This document shows, piece by piece, positions 1 to 8,598 of a stretch of 49,431 nt of DNA. The stretch is from Bacillus sp. AFS073361 (GTDB lineage Bacteria; Bacillota; Bacilli; Bacillales; Cytobacillaceae). The notes below the pieces were generated by a model. That model had not been told where the DNA came from, searched no databases, and saw only the letters and a program-made list of their open reading frames with translations. The DNA is taken from the NCBI RefSeq assembly GCF_002567005.1, contig NZ_NUZU01000033.1, positions 1-49,431 of the forward strand, written 5' to 3'. Made by a program: the position numbers and the translations under genes. Each line of letters starts with the position of its first letter. Position 1 is the first letter of the stretch.

Positions 1-42
1 CTTATTGCAGTGGCCTCTATGTTGAGTCTGTTTTTTATGCTT

Positions 43-267
43 CTATGCTTCTTTCTCCTCTGAAGACCAAATATATAAATCTTCAATCCGGCAATTCAAT
101 TCTTTGGAAATGGTCATTGCAGTATTTAAGTTCATTACTTTCTTTGACAGATAGTCGTTGAGTTGAGTTTGAGGAATATTTGTATTCCTTTCCAAACTTT
201 CCAAGTCCATACCGTTTTTAGCTAGTAATTCTTTGAGGTTACTTTTTCTTGCCTTATAATTTGTCAA
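43..267 (-). CDS. Small Cro/CI-type (XRE) helix-turn-helix protein
   Basis: A 74-residue protein consisting almost only of a lambda-repressor-like DNA-binding domain. Residues about 9-64 give the five-helix pattern, with LKELLAKNG opening helix 1, NIPQTQLNDYLS as the turn and recognition helix, and CRIEDLYIW closing the domain. The start is a TTG at 265-267 preceded by GAGGTG. There is no effector or dimerisation domain, so it resembles the short XRE proteins common in Bacillus that act as simple repressors. Its target cannot be told. It is read toward the left edge of the window and the next gene to its right diverges from it. Assignment to the fold is firm; the function is unknown. Confidence 0.8.
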   Translation of the reverse strand: MTNYKARKSNLKELLAKNGMDLESLERNTNIPQTQLNDYLSKKVMNLNTAMTISKELNCRIEDLYIWSSEEKEA

Positions 268-426
268 AATGACACCTCACTTTCTTTAAAGCATAACACA
301 TTACGTTTTGTTTTGAAAGGAAGTGGGCTTTATGATTTCCAATTGAGTTTACTTATCCAATAAGATAGCAATAGGATTAAGGATTTTATGATATACTTAA
401 TAAGGAATAGGTAAAGGGGTGTAAAA

Positions 427-600
427 GTGAAAAACTCAACCAATCTATACAAAAACGGACAATCTGTAAATATTATTGAAACTGGCGAAGTCGTCACCAT
501 TCTAAAATCACAATATGTAAAAAACATGAAAAGATATTCTTATATCGTTAAGGAACACCCGGAAACATTCTTTTTCGAAGAGGAATTAAAGGATCAATAA
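427..600 (+). CDS. Small conserved-looking protein of unknown function (57 aa)
   Basis: A GTG start at 427 follows the good ribosome binding site AAAGGGGTG. The 57-residue product begins MKNSTNLYKNGQSVNII, continues with ETGEVVTILKSQYV and ends acidic (FFEEELKDQ). The middle reads like a small beta-rich (SH3/KOW-like) module, which is only an impression. I do not recognise a family. It stands alone, diverging from the XRE gene on its left and followed by an intergenic repeat. The longer reading frame on the opposite strand across this stretch has no ribosome binding site and is judged a shadow. Confidence 0.6.
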   Translation: MKNSTNLYKNGQSVNIIETGEVVTILKSQYVKNMKRYSYIVKEHPETFFFEEELKDQ

Positions 601-603
601 ATT

Positions 604-755
604 AGAAAAGCGTAAGCCCCTGGTCAGCGGCGTATGGCCTGGAGCGCTCCAACTGAGATAAAGGAAACACGAAGAGCCGGAGGCGCATTCGATGTTGACT
701 TATCGAAAGGTGGAGAGTGAAGGACACTAGCCGCTAGGGCGCTGGAGCTAGACAG
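604..755. repeat. GC-rich intergenic repeat element, about 150 bp
   Basis: This stretch is clearly richer in G+C than the flanks and codes for nothing convincing. It opens with AGAAAAGCGTAAGCCCC and closes with AGGGCGCTGGAGCTAGACAG. The ends can pair: AGCG at 609-612 with CGCT at 740-743, and CAGCGG at 625-630 with CCGCT at 731-735, so a transcript would fold into one closed structure. From memory, very similar sequences with these two ends are scattered through intergenic regions of many Bacillus-group genomes. I infer a non-autonomous repeat of the MITE or REP kind. Confidence 0.6.
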
Positions 756-793
756 TAATCTAATTTCAAAAACTTATACTTTATTGTCATTTC

Positions 794-834
794 AAAAAAG
801 AGAAGACCAATTCGAAAACTGGTCTTCTCTTTTT
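794..834 (-). terminator. Intrinsic terminator of asnS
   Basis: A perfect 11-bp stem (799-809 with 820-830) is followed on the minus strand by a run of T. It lies three bases beyond the asnS stop codon. Confidence 0.85.
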
Positions 835-836
835 AA

Positions 837-2228
837 TTAAAACTCTGCATTCCCTGTTGTTCTTGGGAACGGAACTACGTCTCTAATATTAGTCATTCCT
901 GTTAGATACATAATTAAACGCTCAAAACCAATACCATATCCTGAATGTTTCGTACCGCCATACTTCCTTAATTCCAGGTACCACCAGTAATCTTCTTCAG
1001 TCATGCCAAGTTCATTTATTTTACCTGCTAAGATTTCTTCACGTTCTTCACGCTGACTTCCGCCAATCAATTCACCAATACCCGGTACTAATAAATCTGT
1101 TGCAGCAACTGTTTTCTTGTCTTCATTAAGTCTCATATAGAAAGCTTTGATTTCTTTTGGATAATCAGTAACAAAAACAGGTCGTTTAAATACCTTTTCA
1201 CTTAAATAGCGTTCATGCTCGGTTTGCAGGTCAAGGCCCCATTCTACTGGATAGGCAAACTTTTCACCAGACTCCCGTAAAATATCAATCGCTTCTGTAT
1301 AGGTCACACGGCCAAAGTCTGCCGTATAGGCATTATTTAACCGGTCTAGTAAACCTTTTTCAATAAAGCTGTTAAAGAAATTCATTTCTTCAGGAGCCTG
1401 TTCTAATACATAGCCAATTACATATTTCACCATTTCTTCTGCTAAATCCATGATATCCGGCAGTTCAGCGAAGGCAACTTCAGGCTCAACCATCCAAAAT
1501 TCCGCCGCATGTCTTGCGGTGTTAGAGTTTTCTGCTCTAAATGTTGGGCCGAAGGTATAGACATTCCGGAATGCCAAAGCAAACGCTTCTGCCGATAACT
1601 GCCCGCTTACGGTCAAATTGGTTTCTTTGTTAAAGAAATCCTTGCTAAGATCCGTTTTGCCCTCTTCATTTTTCGGAAGATTGTCCATATCTAAGGTAGT
1701 TACTCGGAACATTTCCCCTGCACCTTCTGTATCACTTCCGGTAATAATTGGTGAATGAACATACACAAACCCTTTATCTTGGAAAAATTTATGAAGCGCA
1801 TAGGACGCAAGCGACCTTACACGAAAAACGGCTGAAAATGTATTAGTCCTTGGCCGTAAATGGGCAATTGTTCGTAAGTATTCAAACGAATGCTTCTTCT
1901 TTTGCAATGGATAATCCACATTTGACGTACCTTCAATCACAATGTCAGTCGCTTTTATTTCAAAAGGCTGCTTTGCTTGAGGAGTATGAATAAAATCCCC
2001 TTTTACCCTAATGGATGAGCTGATTGGAAGTTTCGCGATTTCCTTAAAGTTCGCTAACTGCTCATCAAAAACAATCTGTACACCTTTAAAAAAGCTGCCA
2101 TCATTTAATTCAATGAACCCAAAAGTTTTGGAATCACGAATGGTCCGAATCCACCCAGTTAATTCTACTTTTTGATCAATATAGCTTTCGGTATTTCTGT
2201 ATAAATCCTTGATTAAGGCCTGTTTCAT
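837..2228 (-). CDS. asnS: Asparaginyl-tRNA synthetase
   Basis: Class II aminoacyl-tRNA synthetase that charges tRNA-Asn in the cytosol. The 463-residue length fits the bacterial enzyme. The N-terminal OB-fold anticodon-binding domain covers about 1-105 ([21 protein letters not shown]). The catalytic domain shows motif 2 around [20 protein letters not shown] and motif 3 [14 protein letters not shown] near the C-terminus; the full-length AsnRS ending [11 protein letters not shown] is typical. The ATG has a strong site (AGGAGG) eight bases upstream. It is a single-gene unit, whereas in B. subtilis asnS sits in the aspB-dnaD region, so this could be a relocated or second copy. A promoter and an intrinsic terminator lie upstream in its leader. 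Confidence 0.97.
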   Translation of the reverse strand: MKQALIKDLYRNTESYIDQKVELTGWIRTIRDSKTFGFIELNDGSFFKGVQIVFDEQLANFKEIAKLPISSSIRVKGDFIHTPQAKQPFEIKATDIVIEGTSNVDYPLQKKKHSFEYLRTIAHLRPRTNTFSAVFRVRSLASYALHKFFQDKGFVYVHSPIITGSDTEGAGEMFRVTTLDMDNLPKNEEGKTDLSKDFFNKETNLTVSGQLSAEAFALAFRNVYTFGPTFRAENSNTARHAAEFWMVEPEVAFAELPDIMDLAEEMVKYVIGYVLEQAPEEMNFFNSFIEKGLLDRLNNAYTADFGRVTYTEAIDILRESGEKFAYPVEWGLDLQTEHERYLSEKVFKRPVFVTDYPKEIKAFYMRLNEDKKTVAATDLLVPGIGELIGGSQREEREEILAGKINELGMTEEDYWWYLELRKYGGTKHSGYGIGFERLIMYLTGMTNIRDVVPFPRTTGNAEF

Positions 2229-2260
2229 TGGTTTTCCTCCTAAATCTTATGTAAAAAGGT

Positions 2261-2293
2261 AAAAAAACCTCCCATCCCATTGGGACGAAAGGT
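2261..2293 (-). terminator. Intrinsic terminator inside the asnS leader
   Basis: On the minus strand 2293-2267 folds into a 12-bp stem with G-U pairs and a three-base loop, then runs into six to seven T residues. Only about 32 bases separate it from the asnS start codon, too few for a second promoter. It therefore lies in the asnS transcript as well as ending transcripts from the hydrolase gene. Confidence 0.75.
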
Positions 2294-2337
2294 AATATTC
2301 CATAATACTATCATCGTTTTTCTTTTATCCCTTCAAT

Positions 2338-2366
2338 ATTATATAAAAGTCATATCAAATTAGCAA
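2338..2366 (-). promoter_or_regulatory. Predicted sigma-A promoter for asnS
   Basis: On the minus strand TTGCTA (2366-2361), a 17-base spacer and TATAAT (2343-2338). The predicted start is about 100 bases upstream of the asnS ATG, so the terminator at 2261-2293 falls within the leader. No T-box core sequence is visible. Confidence 0.65.
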
Positions 2367-2369
2367 TAT

Positions 2370-3281
2370 TCAACAAGATTTCCGTTTTAAAAGTAATTTT
2401 TTAGTCAGCGTCGATTCTTTTAAAAGCTTGGATTTCTGCCCGGAGAATTGCATATTCAGCCATTCTATCCGGTCATAGAAGGCATCTTCGCAGTCGGAAA
2501 ATTCATGATTCGTATCATACCAACTGATTTTTTTTGGAGAACTAGCAATTGAATAAAGAGAATTAGCATGGTTTCGACCGATATATTCGTCATTTTCAGC
2601 AAATTGGAAAAAGATCGATGCTGGCGAAGCATTTTTAACATAATGAATCGCATCCAATTTCTTAAGACTCGAAATAAAAAATTCGAAGCGTTCAGGTGGT
2701 AGGAAACCACGAATTAGCACGGCTAATGGATGCTCACTTGTCATTTGCATCTCTGACACCTGTCCATATCCTGAGATCAGAATAAATGTTTTTATGCGAT
2801 TTTCAATACCAGAAAGAATACCACCCCATGCTGCCCCCATGCCTTGGCCGACAAAGGCGATCTTGGATTCATCCACCTTTCCTAGTTCTCTAAGCAACGT
2901 GACTCCCCTTTTTATATCCATTACTGTTTGAATATATTTTTGAATATTTGCCATTTCCTCAATCGTTTTTGTAAACTCTTTCTTTCCTCGCAACTCTAGT
3001 TGTTTATTCCCTCTTAAGTATTGGGCTTCAATGAGCAGGGTTATATAGCCCTGGGTTGCTAGCATTTGGGCCTCACAGAAAAATGTTTTTCTATCTCCTT
3101 GACTTGGGTGCATATAAATGACTGCAGGTAGAGGGCCTAGTTGATCCGGTATGAATAGGTAGGCTGAAACCTCTCCTTTGAAAGGGCTTTCATATTTTAC
3201 GTCATTAATATGATATCCATCTTTGGTAATTGTTTTAACCACCGCAAAACCAGAAAGTTTTTCTTCCTTATACTCAAACAT
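2370..3281 (-). CDS. Alpha/beta-hydrolase family protein lacking the serine nucleophile
   Basis: A 303-residue protein of the dienelactone-hydrolase/acyl-peptidase type, without a signal peptide. YMHPSQGDR (about 58-66) is the oxyanion-hole strand region. The nucleophile elbow near residue 150, normally G-x-S-x-G, reads VGQGMGAAWG, so Gly replaces the Ser or Cys. The other triad candidates remain: Asp in ENDEYIG and His in DTNHEF. The start is ATG at 3279-3281, six bases after GGGGGCGG; the upstream TTG abuts that site. It may be catalytically inactive, use another residue, or carry a recent mutation. The substrate is unknown. Its stop lies next to the asnS promoter. Confidence 0.8.
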   Translation of the reverse strand: MFEYKEEKLSGFAVVKTITKDGYHINDVKYESPFKGEVSAYLFIPDQLGPLPAVIYMHPSQGDRKTFFCEAQMLATQGYITLLIEAQYLRGNKQLELRGKKEFTKTIEEMANIQKYIQTVMDIKRGVTLLRELGKVDESKIAFVGQGMGAAWGGILSGIENRIKTFILISGYGQVSEMQMTSEHPLAVLIRGFLPPERFEFFISSLKKLDAIHYVKNASPASIFFQFAENDEYIGRNHANSLYSIASSPKKISWYDTNHEFSDCEDAFYDRIEWLNMQFSGQKSKLLKESTLTKKLLLKRKSC

Positions 3282-3479
3282 TAACAACCGCCCCCGCGAA
3301 GATTCTTTATTATAATTTATTTGAATTTTCTAATTAATAGACCGTTTTCATACAAGATTCTTATATAAAAACAAAATCTCTAGAGTTTTAATAAGTTTTC
3401 AGAATATTAGCAGGAAAAAAGTTGCTTCTCGTCGAAATAGTAAAAAAATGTTATTTTTGATTATAGAGGAGTGATAATT

Positions 3480-3710
3480 GTGGATAAGGTAACATGTATT
3501 GCCTATCTATTATACAAGTCATCCAAGAATCAAGACATTAGAGAAAAAGCAATCCTTTTATTAAACGGCGATTTGTCCATACGAGATTTAAAAAAAGATG
3601 CGTCTATTCAGGCACATGTGATCATTGCTGAATCACTGCTGAAAAAAAATCAAATCGATAAAGATCAAGTTCAGCACTTTGCCGAGCAATTCATGTATTT
3701 AGAGGTGTAA
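3480..3710 (+). CDS. Hypothetical protein, 76 aa
   Basis: A GTG at 3480 is preceded by AGAGGAGTG with about seven bases spacing. An alternative GTG at 3471 overlaps that site and is less likely. The product (MDKVTCIAYLLYKSS at the start, AEQFMYLEV at the end) is predicted all-helical, soluble and weakly charged, with no motif I recognise. It is convergent with the GNAT gene, the two stops lying 14 bases apart with no clear terminator between them. Confidence 0.6.
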   Translation: MDKVTCIAYLLYKSSKNQDIREKAILLLNGDLSIRDLKKDASIQAHVIIAESLLKKNQIDKDQVQHFAEQFMYLEV

Positions 3711-3724
3711 CATTCAATTTGATG

Positions 3725-4189
3725 TTATTGTCCGATTGATTTTTCGTAACAAAAAATACCACTTCCATTTTGCATGGTTGTTGAATTATAATAATTAAAT
3801 CCTAATGCTTCCCAAAAGCGTTGTGCTCTTAAGTTCTCTTTTAATACACCAATTCTAACGATTTTCTTACCTCGTTTCAGCATCTCATTTTCGTAGACTG
3901 CAAATGCCTGTGCACCGAACCCATATCCTTGATAATCACCATGCAGCAGTAATAGACCCAGCCACGGGTAATGGTCCTTCGGATTTTCTAATAAATAATC
4001 AAGGATACCAATATACGTGTCATCTAGCTTAATAAAGGCACTAATTGAATTAGGATTTAAGAATTCTTCTTCCATGTCAGCAAGTGTTCTAGCCTCTTTA
4101 CCATTTTCAAAAATATTATATTCGGGATTCGAGTTAATCATCTCAAGTGCAATATATAACGTTTCTTTTTTAACCTCTTCAAAATACAT
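3725..4189 (-). CDS. GNAT family N-acetyltransferase
   Basis: A 154-residue single-domain protein of the Gcn5-related acetyltransferase fold. The acetyl-CoA site is visible as LLLLHGDYQGYGFGAQAF, matching the usual R/Q-x-x-G-x-G/A motif A. It is followed by KIVRIGVLKENLRAQRFWEALGF, which carries the conserved N-x-x-A-x-x-F-x-x-x-G-F of motif B. The N-terminal part (DMEEEFLNPNSISAFIKLDD) supplies the usual variable acceptor side. The acceptor substrate cannot be inferred. The ATG lies about eleven bases from GGAGGT. It is a single-gene unit. Confidence 0.9.
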   Translation of the reverse strand: MYFEEVKKETLYIALEMINSNPEYNIFENGKEARTLADMEEEFLNPNSISAFIKLDDTYIGILDYLLENPKDHYPWLGLLLLHGDYQGYGFGAQAFAVYENEMLKRGKKIVRIGVLKENLRAQRFWEALGFNYYNSTTMQNGSGIFCYEKSIGQ

Positions 4190-4373
4190 TGAAATTAGAA
4201 ACCTCCATTTTATAGATACTCTAATATGATTATATCAAAACTAAATACTTTAGAAATGTTCGATGAACAATTCATGTCATAATTTTTCAAATTGCAAATA
4301 GGTTTAATCGTTGTGTAATTTTTAATTACATATTAAACCAATAAATTTTATTATTGAAAAGGAGATTTTATTT

Positions 4374-4508
4374 ATGGTACAAGTTGAAGTAACTGTTACT
4401 TTCGAAGGAAAAAGCTATTTAACAAACGTCATCACCCACCGTGAAACTTCAGAGGATGAAATATTCCAACTTGCTTTAGAACAAGTTCAAAAACAATGGA
4501 AGAAATAA
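4374..4508 (+). CDS. Small hypothetical protein, 44 aa
   Basis: The ATG at 4374 sits nine bases after AAAAGGAGA, and the frame closes with TAA followed directly by a strong terminator, so this is a complete small gene. The product MVQVEVTVTFEGKSYLTNVI then THRETSEDEIFQLALEQVQK suggests two beta strands followed by one amphipathic helix. I do not recognise it. The isolated layout with its own terminator argues that it is expressed. Confidence 0.7.
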   Translation: MVQVEVTVTFEGKSYLTNVITHRETSEDEIFQLALEQVQKQWKK

Positions 4509-4512
4509 AATT

Positions 4513-4540
4513 AACCAGCAGATGGATTCTGCTGGTTTTT
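4513..4540 (+). terminator. Intrinsic terminator after the 44-aa gene
   Basis: A perfect 10-bp stem AACCAGCAGA/TCTGCTGGTT with a five-base loop, followed by a T run. Confidence 0.9.
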
Positions 4541-4552
4541 GATTTTTTCAGA

Positions 4553-5173
4553 TTATTCACTCGTTACAATTTTTTGAATCTGCCGCGAATGAATGATACG
4601 TAAAGTAATGTAGGAAATAATACTGCCAATTAATGCTAACAGCATGTCCCATTGGGTATCCCAAACATCACCTTGGGTTCCAAGGAAAGCCTCTGCTGCT
4701 TCTCCTGTCAACAAAGCCACAGTGAATTCGACTAATTCATAGGTTGCACTAATAGCTAAACATATACAGATTACCGTAACGGGCAGCCATTTCGAATCTC
4801 GCAACGGAGAAGTTCTTATCAATAATTCACGGATAATAATTGCTGGAATAAACCCTTGTGCGAAGTGACCAAGACGGTCATAATAATTGCGGTCCAAGTC
4901 CCAAATATCTCTAAACCAATTAAACAACGGCATTTCTGCATATGTATAGTGACCGCCAATAAATAAGATTGACGCATGAACAAGGACTAAAAAATAAACC
5001 AGTGTTGTAAATTGAAAGAAACGATAGGTTAATAATAAGATAAATACACCTAAAAGTGCCGGAATCACCTCTAGCCACCACGTGAAACGATCATGGGGAT
5101 GAATCGCTGACCAAATAAGGACAATAGAGAAAAGCAGAAGAAAAATAATAAGACTTCGATGTTCCTTTAGCAA
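4553..5173 (-). CDS. DUF2238 (YjdF-like) polytopic membrane protein
   Basis: About 206 residues with six or so membrane helices. It carries the pattern known from the DUF2238/YjdF family: YYDRLGHFAQGFIPA, then SATYELVEF, then GDVWDTQWDMLLALIG. The conserved His, Glu and Asp sit at membrane boundaries; the family function is unknown. I place the start at TTG 5171-5173 because CGAGG lies seven bases upstream. A frame 22 codons longer (TTG at 5239) has no ribosome binding site and overlaps a terminator region. Two further proteins at 30069-31225 share the same three motif positions in altered form. Confidence 0.8.
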   Translation of the reverse strand: MLKEHRSLIIFLLLFSIVLIWSAIHPHDRFTWWLEVIPALLGVFILLLTYRFFQFTTLVYFLVLVHASILFIGGHYTYAEMPLFNWFRDIWDLDRNYYDRLGHFAQGFIPAIIIRELLIRTSPLRDSKWLPVTVICICLAISATYELVEFTVALLTGEAAEAFLGTQGDVWDTQWDMLLALIGSIISYITLRIIHSRQIQKIVTSE

Positions 5174-5249
5174 GTGAATACCTCGTTTCCAAGTTTGTTG
5201 TAGATAGCATGTATAAAAGTTGGTAAGAAAATACTTCAATTATAATCTA

Positions 5250-5290
5250 AAAGAAACTGTATGTTTCTAAATGAGACATACAGTTTCTTT
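5250..5290 (-). terminator. Terminator hairpin after helD
   Basis: A perfect 15-bp stem (5250-5264 with 5276-5290) lies just beyond the helD stop. The T tract on the minus strand is short (CTTTTAG). Confidence 0.75.
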
Positions 5291-5294
5291 ATTG

Positions 5295-7634
5295 TTAGAT
5301 TACATTGGTTTTTTCGAATAAGTAGGTATCGTTTGGCGTTTTCTCCATTAAAGGGCTAATCCCTGACGTGGTAAGCATATGCAGCTCATGCATGGCCCTT
5401 GTGCAGACGGTATAAAATAATTTCCGTTCACTTTCATCCTTGTACCCAGAACAATCATACAAAATTACTGCATCAAATTCGATCCCTTTCGCTAGATACG
5501 AAGGAATGACAAGAATCCCTTTTTCATAGGAGATTGTTCCCTTCTCAATTAGATGCAATGGAATCTCGTTTTTAAGTGCATGATAGGCCCTTATGCTTTC
5601 ATCAGACGTCCTGCAGATGACTGCAATAGTACGATGTCCTTCATTTTGAAAATCTTTTATTTTCCTTACAATTAATCCTGTTCTGCCATCCTCATCAATG
5701 ACTGAAACTAACGGCTTCCTTCCCCTGCGATTAAAGGGTTCAATCTTTTCCCCGCCCTCAATCAACGTACTGGTAAAGTCGACAATTTCCTTTGTCGATC
5801 GATAGGTTTTGGTAAGGACAAACGATTCGACCTCCTCCCCTGCTTTGACTTGGTTAGTTAGAACAGTTTCCGCACCCGTGGCACCAGAAAATATTGCTTG
5901 ATTAAAATCCCCAAGCAATGTCATTTTACTATAAGGAAATAGAGTTTGAATAAAAGCAAACTGAAATGGTGAATAATCTTGTGCTTCATCAATAAAAATA
6001 TGCCGAATCGCCGTATTAGACTTACGCCCCTCAATTAAATCCTGGAGATACACATATGGAGTGGCATCTTCATATGGAATGATTTTCTCATTTAACTTAT
6101 CCACCGTCTGTCTGCAAATATTCTTCCAATCAATCGGCAGGCTTTTATCCATATATTCAGCTTGCTTAAATAACTGGCAATAAACGCGTGGAGCATCAAC
6201 AAACCGTAAACTTTTTACGCGTGTAAATAATGGCTTGAACTTCTCTTTTACGACCATTTCTGCAAGAAACTTTTGCTCCTGCTCAAAATCATCAAATGAA
6301 TTACCGGAAAATTGATTCTTTTCCTGAAGCTTTTTGAATGCCTCCATAAAATCTTCTTTTTCGAGGTATTGGATTTCATCCTCCACCCAACTCCTTGATC
6401 GCTCTTGTCTAACTTTTCGCTTTAGGTCTCTTAACAACCATTCTTTAACAAGCTTCATTCGATTAGGAATGGTAATGTGATCCTCTAAGGAATAAAAATA
6501 ATCATGAATCTCCTTTTTAGAAATTAATACATCGCCTCTAAATTTTAAATCCCTAAAAATTAGGCCCTTCTGAGATAAACCCTTTGTGTACTGATCGATA
6601 ATATTCTTAAAGTCCAAACTTGCTTTAAAGCGAATCCCCTCAACTCTTTCATGATAATCCTTTTCATCCTTTCCACTTAGCAAATATTCCATCTGGGTAA
6701 AAGGATCTTCCACATCAAATTCCTTCCCTAATCGAGAATTTAGGTATTCCTGAAAAGTGGATTGCTGCATATTTTCTTCCCCAAGCTCAGGTAAAACTGT
6801 GGCAACATAGCTATTAAATAGCGGGTTAGGCGAAAATAACATAATATTTTCTGAATTTAAAGTCCCACGATAACGATAGAGCAGGTAGGCAACCCGTTGC
6901 AGGGCTGCAGACGTTTTCCCACTCCCCGCAACTCCTTGAACGATCAGTATTTTTGCACGTTCATTGCGAATAATTTCATTTTGCTCCCGTTGAATAGTAG
7001 CAACAATGCTTTTCATTTGAGTGCTCGCATTGTTCCCAAGGACCTCCTGAAGCATTTCATCTCCAATCGTTACCCCTGTATCAAACATCCCTTTAATCTC
7101 TGAGGCTTTTATAATAAATTGACGCTTTAAGCTCATATTCCCCTCAATCGTTCCTTCTGGGATTTTATATTGAGCTGGGCCTGGTGAATAGTCATAATAA
7201 AGGCTCGATATGGGTGCACGCCAGTCATAAATTAAGAAATTTTCATCATGTTCATCCATCAACGACGCAATTCCAAGGTACACGTGGTCCGTGGCTGTTT
7301 CTCCTTTTTCTAAAAAATCAATCCGTCCAAAGTATGGGGAATACTTTAATCTTGACAGTGTGTTAAGCTGTTTATCCAACTGATTATGTGTCCTCTCACG
7401 TTCAGAGAGGAGTTCAACCTGCTGTTTGATACTCGCCGCTGTTTCAATTACATCATCAGGTTCATCTAAATTGACAGTTACATCTTCCCAAAATTCCTTT
7501 CGAATCTCAAGAACATCAGCACCAACTTTTCCTGCATTTGATTTTAATTTATTTATTTTTTTATCGATTTCATTTACCACTGAAATGACTCTTGTTTGTT
7601 CCACTTGCCAGTCTTTGCTTAGTAAATCGCTCAT
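5295..7634 (-). CDS. helD: RNA polymerase recycling motor HelD (UvrD/Rep-like ATPase)
   Basis: About 779 residues, close to the B. subtilis protein (774). HelD is a superfamily-1 helicase-like ATPase that binds stalled or post-termination RNA polymerase and releases it from nucleic acid. Visible: an N-terminal coiled-coil arm (about 10-95) that inserts into the secondary channel; Walker A GVAGSGKTSAALQR near 235; Walker B FIDEAQDYSPFQF; motif IV/V elements TKTYRSTKEIVDF and AKGIEFDAVILYD; and YTVCTRAMHELH at the end. I prefer the ATG at 7632-7634 because GGAGAG lies seven bases upstream; a TTG ten codons earlier has no such site. It is a single-gene unit with its own terminator. Confidence 0.95.
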   Translation of the reverse strand: MSDLLSKDWQVEQTRVISVVNEIDKKINKLKSNAGKVGADVLEIRKEFWEDVTVNLDEPDDVIETAASIKQQVELLSERERTHNQLDKQLNTLSRLKYSPYFGRIDFLEKGETATDHVYLGIASLMDEHDENFLIYDWRAPISSLYYDYSPGPAQYKIPEGTIEGNMSLKRQFIIKASEIKGMFDTGVTIGDEMLQEVLGNNASTQMKSIVATIQREQNEIIRNERAKILIVQGVAGSGKTSAALQRVAYLLYRYRGTLNSENIMLFSPNPLFNSYVATVLPELGEENMQQSTFQEYLNSRLGKEFDVEDPFTQMEYLLSGKDEKDYHERVEGIRFKASLDFKNIIDQYTKGLSQKGLIFRDLKFRGDVLISKKEIHDYFYSLEDHITIPNRMKLVKEWLLRDLKRKVRQERSRSWVEDEIQYLEKEDFMEAFKKLQEKNQFSGNSFDDFEQEQKFLAEMVVKEKFKPLFTRVKSLRFVDAPRVYCQLFKQAEYMDKSLPIDWKNICRQTVDKLNEKIIPYEDATPYVYLQDLIEGRKSNTAIRHIFIDEAQDYSPFQFAFIQTLFPYSKMTLLGDFNQAIFSGATGAETVLTNQVKAGEEVESFVLTKTYRSTKEIVDFTSTLIEGGEKIEPFNRRGRKPLVSVIDEDGRTGLIVRKIKDFQNEGHRTIAVICRTSDESIRAYHALKNEIPLHLIEKGTISYEKGILVIPSYLAKGIEFDAVILYDCSGYKDESERKLFYTVCTRAMHELHMLTTSGISPLMEKTPNDTYLFEKTNVI

Positions 7635-7798
7635 CCAACCACTCTCCAGGTAAGTTTTGGTCAATTGTTGACAATTGAATCGAATTGTGTTAATGTTATA
7701 ATAGGTATTTTTTAAACTATCGCATAATATTCAATTTATGCCAACTGTCATTTTATCATGCTCCCTCTACATTTTCAAGAAGATTATCACTACGAATC

Positions 7799-7823
7799 AA
7801 AAACGCCTTTTGGGCGTTTTTTT
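7799..7823 (+). terminator. Isolated intrinsic terminator in a divergent region
   Basis: The stem AAAAACGCC/GGCGTTTTT with a five-base loop is followed by T residues. No plus-strand gene precedes it and helD reads away from it, so it may end a short unannotated transcript. Confidence 0.7.
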
Positions 7824-7949
7824 ATTGTCTATTTTCCTTAAACCGCACTCAATATGCTACAACCTTTCCCTTATAGAAAATTCAATCTGACATTTTTAAC
7901 TTATAAATATAGTATGAGAAAAAGCTTTTAAAAAATTAATAAAATATAA

Positions 7950-7979
7950 TTGACAATATATTTGTCCGCATCATATAAT
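7950..7979 (+). promoter_or_regulatory. Predicted sigma-A promoter for the YceI gene
   Basis: TTGACA (7950-7955), an 18-base spacer and TATAAT (7974-7979). Both hexamers are perfect. It predicts a leader of about 60 bases. Confidence 0.85.
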
Positions 7980-8048
7980 TTATCTCGAATTAAGTTATTT
8001 CGATTTCAAGATAAAATAATTAAAAATAAACACTGGAGGAATTTAAAA

Positions 8049-8582
8049 ATGACTAAAACAAAATGGGCTATTGATGCATCACACAGTAGTGTAGATTTTT
8101 CTGTTCGCCATATGATGATTGCAAATGTGAAAGGTACTTTCAACAAATTTGATGCGACAATCGAAGCAGATCCAACAGATTTAACAACAGCAAATATTGA
8201 ATTTACCGTTGATACAGCAAGTGTAGATACAAGAAATCAGGATCGTGACGGACATTTAGTTTCTGCAGATTTCTTTGATGCAGCCAATCATCCAGCGATG
8301 ACATTCCGTTCCACAAAAATTGAAAAAACGGACGATGGTGAATACAATGTTACTGGTGATTTAACACTTCGCGGTGTAACAAAGCCAGAAACCTTTGCAG
8401 TTACTTTTGAGGGTCAGGGAAAAGATCCATGGGGAAATGAAAAAGTTGGTTTTAGTGCAGAAGGTACGATTAATCGTTCTGAATATGGCCTCGTTTGGAA
8501 TGCTGCTCTTGAAACGGGCGGTGTCCTTGTTGCTGATAAAGTAAAAATCAATCTTCAAATTCAAGCAGCAAAAGCAGAATAA
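8049..8582 (+). CDS. YceI family lipocalin-like protein
   Basis: A 177-residue protein matching the YceI family: an antiparallel beta-barrel with a hydrophobic channel that binds long-chain isoprenoids or similar amphiphiles. Family hallmarks are WAIDASHSSVDFSVRHMM at the N-terminus, the central NQDRDGHLVSADFFDAANHP, and GFSAEGTINRSEYGL near the C-terminus. There is no signal peptide, as is usual for the Bacillus members, so it acts in the cytosol. The ATG at 8049 follows GGAGGA. The reading frame continues upstream to 7950 but that part contains the promoter. The near-consensus promoter implies strong expression. Confidence 0.93.
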   Translation: MTKTKWAIDASHSSVDFSVRHMMIANVKGTFNKFDATIEADPTDLTTANIEFTVDTASVDTRNQDRDGHLVSADFFDAANHPAMTFRSTKIEKTDDGEYNVTGDLTLRGVTKPETFAVTFEGQGKDPWGNEKVGFSAEGTINRSEYGLVWNAALETGGVLVADKVKINLQIQAAKAE

Positions 8583-8598
8583 TTAAAGTTGGTCACAT

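Larger units (their letters stand above)
7635..8048. other. Divergent intergenic region between helD and the YceI gene
   Basis: About 410 non-coding bases. The right part holds the YceI promoter (7950-7979) and its leader. The middle holds an isolated terminator hairpin (7799-7823). AT-rich palindromic sequence such as TCAATTGTTGACAATTGA lies just upstream of helD at 7662-7679 and may be a regulator site. No small gene with a credible ribosome binding site is seen. Confidence 0.6.

Noticed and set aside
330..527. Minus-strand reading frame of 65 codons
   Set aside because: It is antisense to the small plus-strand gene at 427-600, has no ribosome binding site and a composition like a frame shadow.
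2229..2337. T-box riboswitch for asnS
   Set aside because: The leader is only about 100 bases and no T-box sequence or specifier stem is seen; only the terminator is supported.
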